A DNA stretch of 44,836 nt from Chitinophagaceae bacterium (GTDB lineage: Bacteria; Bacteroidota; Bacteroidia; Chitinophagales; Chitinophagaceae). The DNA lies in the NCBI GenBank assembly GCA_025360525.1, contig JANYCA010000011.1, positions 1 through 44,836 on the forward strand, in the 5' to 3' direction. A model generated the notes under the pieces. The model was not told where the DNA came from. It worked only from the letters and a program-made list of their open reading frames with translations, and ran no database searches. This document shows positions 41,991 through 44,836 of this stretch, piece after piece. The position numbers were made by a program, and so were the translations under genes. Within the stretch, counting starts at the first letter, position 1, and every line of letters starts with the position of its first letter.

Positions 41991-43661
41991 TCAGCTAAAA
42001 AGTAAAATGAGTAATTGGGCTACTACAATACGTAAAATCATAGTAAGTGGGTACACTGTAGCGTAGGTTACAGAAGGGATATCATTACCGGCAAGTTTTG
42101 TGGCAAAGGCCAATGCAGGTGGATCGGTAGAAGCGCCTGCCAACAATCCGCAAATTTCGAAGTATGTTTTTTTAAAGTATTTTTTGGCAATAATGCCCAC
42201 CGTTACAAGTGGAATTACGGTTATAGCAATACCCATTGCCATCCAGAGAAATCCTCTGCCATCAGAGAAAGCTACGGTTAAGTTTTTACCACTGGCTAAA
42301 CCAACACTGGCCAAAAACAAACAAATACCCAATTCCCGTATCATTAGGTTGGCGCTGTTGGTGGTGTAATTATTGAGGTAAAAAATATTCCCAAACCTGC
42401 TTAATAATAAAGCGATTATTAACGGGCCACCGGCCATGCCCACTTTTACAGCTACCGGCATTCCGGGAAAATGAAAAGGAATGCTGCCCAAAATTACGCC
42501 GAGTACAATACCGATAAAAATGGGGGCCAGATCTGGCACTTCTAATTTTTTAAGAGAATTTCCTAATGCATCACTTACAAAATGCACCCCTTCTTCAGTA
42601 CCTACCACTTTGATTGTATCACCCAGTTGCAAAATAATATTACCATGTGGCACCATTTCAAAGCCTGCCCTGTTTAGCCGGGTTAATGTAAAGTTTTGAT
42701 GAAATAATTCGGGCAAATCGCCCAGGCGCTTATGCGTCACTGATTTTTTTGTGACAATAATGGTTCTTGAAATTAAATTACTTTCTGTAGAAGATTTTAA
42801 GTTTATGCTGCTAAAAGGACCAATAATTAATTTAAGCTGCTCCATTTCTTTTTTGGAAGCTACTACCAGCAGCACATCATTTTCTGCCAGAATATTTTCG
42901 GGTGTAGGTGTTACAATTTCGTTACCATGCAACATTCTCGAAATAATGATGCGTTCTTTCAGCATGTTAAAAAGAATGCGTAATGGCTGCCCTATCAACA
43001 TTTTATTTTCTAATATAAAATGTTGAGAAACCGGTTTATTGGCACGGATAATATTTATTTTCCGATGTAATTCCTGTTCTTCTTCCAGGTTTATCCTGAA
43101 TATTTTTTTAAGCAATAACAACGAGCCGATGATACCAAATACACCAAATGGATAGGCAACAGCATAGGCCAAGGTTATCAACGATTTATCGGTGCCGGTA
43201 ATATTAAGATCAGTTACTGCCGCCTGTGCAGCAGCAAGGCCAGGGGTATTGGTAACAGCGCCACTCATAATACCCGTCATTATAAAAATATGATTGCGGC
43301 TGGCATAAAACAATATAATGGTAATAATTACGCCGATGGATACAGTTAAAATGGCAAGTAAATTATTATTGAGCGCATTCTTTTTTAAACTGGCAAAAAA
43401 GCCTGGTCCAACCTGTAAGCCAATGGAATACACAAACAGAATTAATCCAAATTCTTTTAAAAAAAGATCGGTATTTTCATCAACCAAAATGCCGGCATAC
43501 GACATAAACATGCCCATAAATAATACCCAGGTAACGCCTAAAGAAATACCACCAATTTTTACCCTGCCCAACCAGATACCAACGGCAATTACCAAACCGT
43601 AAACTAATACGGTTTGTGCAATGGAATTATGCGTAAACAAATCTGTGAACCAATTGATCAT
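41991..43661 (-). CDS. AspT/YidE/YbjL-family (AAE) transporter with two RCK_C domains
   Basis: The 556-residue membrane protein has two repeats of five to six helices (about 8-175 and 390-550) flanking a cytoplasmic region with two TrkA-C/RCK_C domains (about 205-290 and 295-370; VTPTPENILAENDVLLVV and MVPHGNIILQLGDTIKVVG). Duplicated motifs GAVTNTPGLAAAQ and GASTDPPALAFA mark the AspT/YidE 'aspartate-alanine exchanger' family. Characterised members exchange amino acids or dicarboxylates; many others, including YidE, have no known substrate. A terminator-like hairpin ends 12 nt before the start codon, so expression may be controlled by attenuation. It heads an operon with the DUF2490 gene. 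Confidence 0.9.
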   Translation of the reverse strand: MINWFTDLFTHNSIAQTVLVYGLVIAVGIWLGRVKIGGISLGVTWVLFMGMFMSYAGILVDENTDLFLKEFGLILFVYSIGLQVGPGFFASLKKNALNNNLLAILTVSIGVIITIILFYASRNHIFIMTGIMSGAVTNTPGLAAAQAAVTDLNITGTDKSLITLAYAVAYPFGVFGIIGSLLLLKKIFRINLEEEQELHRKINIIRANKPVSQHFILENKMLIGQPLRILFNMLKERIIISRMLHGNEIVTPTPENILAENDVLLVVASKKEMEQLKLIIGPFSSINLKSSTESNLISRTIIVTKKSVTHKRLGDLPELFHQNFTLTRLNRAGFEMVPHGNIILQLGDTIKVVGTEEGVHFVSDALGNSLKKLEVPDLAPIFIGIVLGVILGSIPFHFPGMPVAVKVGMAGGPLIIALLLSRFGNIFYLNNYTTNSANLMIRELGICLFLASVGLASGKNLTVAFSDGRGFLWMAMGIAITVIPLVTVGIIAKKYFKKTYFEICGLLAGASTDPPALAFATKLAGNDIPSVTYATVYPLTMILRIVVAQLLILLFS

Positions 43662-43673
43662 TGTAATAAATTT

Positions 43674-43706
43674 AAAAAAACAGGCAACGGGTAAATCTGT
43701 TGCCTG
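43674..43706 (-). terminator. hairpin with T7 tail in the leader of the AspT-like gene
   Basis: On the minus strand CAGGCAAC and GTTGCCTG form a perfect 8-bp stem with a 10-nt loop, followed by seven T. The T-run ends 12 nt before the AspT-like start codon. It may end the upstream PEP carboxykinase transcript (whose stop is about 350 nt away) or act as an attenuator. Confidence 0.75.
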
Positions 43707-43814
43707 AGTTGGGTAAGAATGGTTGTTTTAATAAAATAGAAAGTAATTGTAAATTTATTTATAGAATTAGGCATTTAGTTCGCAAAGCATTTACTCCATT
43801 GTGTTAGACTCTAT

Positions 43815-43844
43815 TTTCTTTTTTTTCTTGATAAAAAAAAGAAA
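43815..43844. repeat. T-rich/A-rich 12-bp hairpin, start of a composite element
   Basis: TTTCTTTTTTTT and AAAAAAAAGAAA are perfect complements around the loop CTTGAT. The loop sequence recurs in the adjoining large palindrome as ATCAAGG/CCTTGAT, so the two parts appear to belong together. Confidence 0.5.
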
Positions 43845-43857
43845 CAAAAAAAATCAA

Positions 43858-44009
43858 GGCTCCTAATAAAAAGGCTGAAATTTTAAATGTAAGCCTAAAA
43901 TCAAGGAACTCGCCGCCAGAATAAAATACTTTAAAATTTATGCTGGCTCAAACAGCCTTGATTTCTTAACGCCTTACATTTAAAATTTCTAGCACTTTTT
44001 ATTCGAGGC
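43858..44009. repeat. 150-nt imperfect palindrome (stem-loop element)
   Basis: Four nested arm pairs line up in order: AATAAAAAG (43865-43873) with CTTTTTATT (43995-44003); a perfect 17-bp pair GAAATTTTAAATGTAAG (43877-43893) with 43973-43989; AAATCAAGG (43898-43906) with CCTTGATTT (43956-43964); and GCCAGAATAAA (43915-43925) with TTTATGCTGGC (43937-43947, one mismatch). GGC..TC at the outer ends also pairs. It fills the 392-bp gap between the AspT-like gene and PEP carboxykinase. No ORF is seen. From memory, similar elements with CTCGC...CTCAAACAGC near the centre are common in Bacteroidota intergenic regions. Confidence 0.75.
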
Positions 44010-44053
44010 CACAATAGCCTTTATTTGCGAAGTAAAAGCCTAACCCAATTTAT

Positions 44054-44836
44054 TTATTCATGAACTTCAGGTTCTAATTCCCATTTTTCAGGAGAACGCC
44101 ACAGGGCAGATAATAACAGCTCTCTCATAAAGAAAAATTCTTTTGGAAGCTTATCATACATTTTTTCAAATAACTCTTCGTGGCCTAGTAATTCCTGTTT
44201 GCCCGGTTCCCTTTCTACAGTCATAATTTTTGAAAAATCTTCTTTGGTAAAATCTTCCAATCCGCTCCAGTCGAGGTCTTCATAACGGGGCATCCATCCC
44301 AGTGGACTTTCTACAGAAGATGCTTGTCCTCTTAAACGTTGTACAATCCATATCAGCACACGTATATTGTCACCAAAACCTGGCCATAGGAATTTTCCAT
44401 TTTCATCTTTTCTAAACCAGTTTACCCCAAATATTCTTGGAGCGTTGGGCAGGTCTCTGCCAAACTGCAACCAGTGGTTTACGTAATCACCAATATGATA
44501 ACCCATAAACGGCAGCATTGCGTAGGGATCTCTTCTTACCTTGCCTACTTCTCCAAATGCAGCAGCAGTAGTTTCGCTGCCCATAGTTGTAGCAAGGTAA
44601 ACACCAAAGCTCCAGTTGAAAGATTGATACACCAGTGGAATACCTGTACTTCTTCTTCCTCCAAAAATAAATCCATCTATTTGCACACCATTAATATCAT
44701 CCCAACAATCGTCTACAGCAGGGTTTTGGTAAGCAGGTGCTGTAAATCTTGAGTTAGCATGTGCAGCAAGTTTACCGCTGGATGCATCCCATGGTTCGCC
44801 GTGCCAGTCTGTTAGTCCCTCGGGAATTTCTTTGGT
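44054..44836 (-). CDS. pckG: phosphoenolpyruvate carboxykinase (GTP), C-terminal part
   Basis: The frame is open from the window end to the stop at 44054, giving the last 260 residues of about 600; the 5' part lies outside. The GTP-type signature [22 protein letters not shown] follows WDDIN, the equivalent of the guanine-binding region, and [29 protein letters not shown] is also diagnostic. The enzyme interconverts oxaloacetate and phosphoenolpyruvate with GTP/GDP, the entry step of gluconeogenesis. Several Bacteroidota use the unrelated ATP-dependent form, so the GTP type is worth noting. The internal ATG at 44686 is not the start, since conserved sequence continues upstream of it. Confidence 0.95.
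   Translation of the reverse strand, partial: TKEIPEGLTDWHGEPWDASSGKLAAHANSRFTAPAYQNPAVDDCWDDINGVQIDGFIFGGRRSTGIPLVYQSFNWSFGVYLATTMGSETTAAAFGEVGKVRRDPYAMLPFMGYHIGDYVNHWLQFGRDLPNAPRIFGVNWFRKDENGKFLWPGFGDNIRVLIWIVQRLRGQASSVESPLGWMPRYEDLDWSGLEDFTKEDFSKIMTVEREPGKQELLGHEELFEKMYDKLPKEFFFMRELLLSALWRSPEKWELEPEVHE

Noticed and set aside
43815..43844. T-rich hairpin as terminator of the PEP carboxykinase gene
   Set aside because: The stem is made only of A-T pairs plus one G-C and would be unstable; it more likely belongs to the adjoining repeat element.

Overview
The window looks like chromosomal DNA of a Bacteroidota bacterium, most likely family Chitinophagaceae (inference from gene content, not from a marker tree). 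The reasons are a low-to-moderate G+C content, start codons mostly without Shine-Dalgarno sequences, several TAnnTTTG-type -7 promoter boxes, and families typical of the phylum: DUF4294, BshB1/YfiT bacillithiol enzymes, the SpoIIM-DUF4129-DUF4350-MoxR-DUF58 operon, an AspT/YidE/YbjL-type transporter, and DUF2490. About 45 genes fill both strands. There is one tRNA (Cys). I see no prophage, insertion sequence or CRISPR array.

Layout. 1-5134 (+): a possible gene tail, a DUF4294 protein, bshB1, a fatty-acid desaturase, a DUF1003 membrane protein and glnS. 5278-5796 (-): tRNA-Cys, its terminator and a small membrane protein. 5929-10989 (+): a nucleoside phosphorylase, a secreted Xaa-Pro aminopeptidase, dapF, a CorA-type transporter and a Nudix hydrolase. 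11028-11885: an accessory-looking patch with a 78-nt G-free tract, a VOC gene broken by one stop codon, and three different small repeats. 11886-14301 (+): a HutG-like hydrolase, a tandem PhnB-type VOC protein and a DUF1801 protein. 14381-16109 (-): a rhodanese-thioredoxin lipoprotein, then a BON lipoprotein and a cytoplasmic BON-SH3 protein.

16373-21877 (+) is the five-gene MoxR operon, without the RDD gene I would expect beside it. 22094-24810 (+) holds an ABC ATPase without a permease, an FKBP isomerase, a bacillithiol transferase and a Nudix hydrolase. folC follows on the minus strand. 26433-32805 (+) has an oxidoreductase and a sugar-phosphate transferase for surface polysaccharide, then a secreted M1 aminopeptidase with a probable C-terminal outer-membrane barrel, coupled to a FemAB/GNAT-like transferase. 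32833-36600 (-) has a secreted phosphoesterase and a barrel-lipoprotein-barrel operon around a glycerophosphodiesterase. 37085-40674 (+) is a complete three-subunit biotin-dependent acyl-CoA carboxylase. 40883-44836 (-) has a small membrane protein, a DUF2490 protein, an AspT-like transporter and the 3' part of a GTP-type PEP carboxykinase.

Themes. Several genes serve the envelope (desaturase, sugar transferase, M1-barrel protein, GDPD locus, BON proteins). Two separated genes point to bacillithiol metabolism. The acyl-CoA carboxylase and PEP carboxykinase belong to central carbon metabolism. Most of the window is ordinary chromosome. The observations most worth following are the long imperfect palindrome at 43815-44009, the nonsense-interrupted VOC gene with its repeat-rich surroundings, the terminator-like hairpin ending 12 nt before the AspT-like start codon, the M1-barrel fusion, and the GDPD/barrel operon. 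I do not see a clearly new defence or mobile system.
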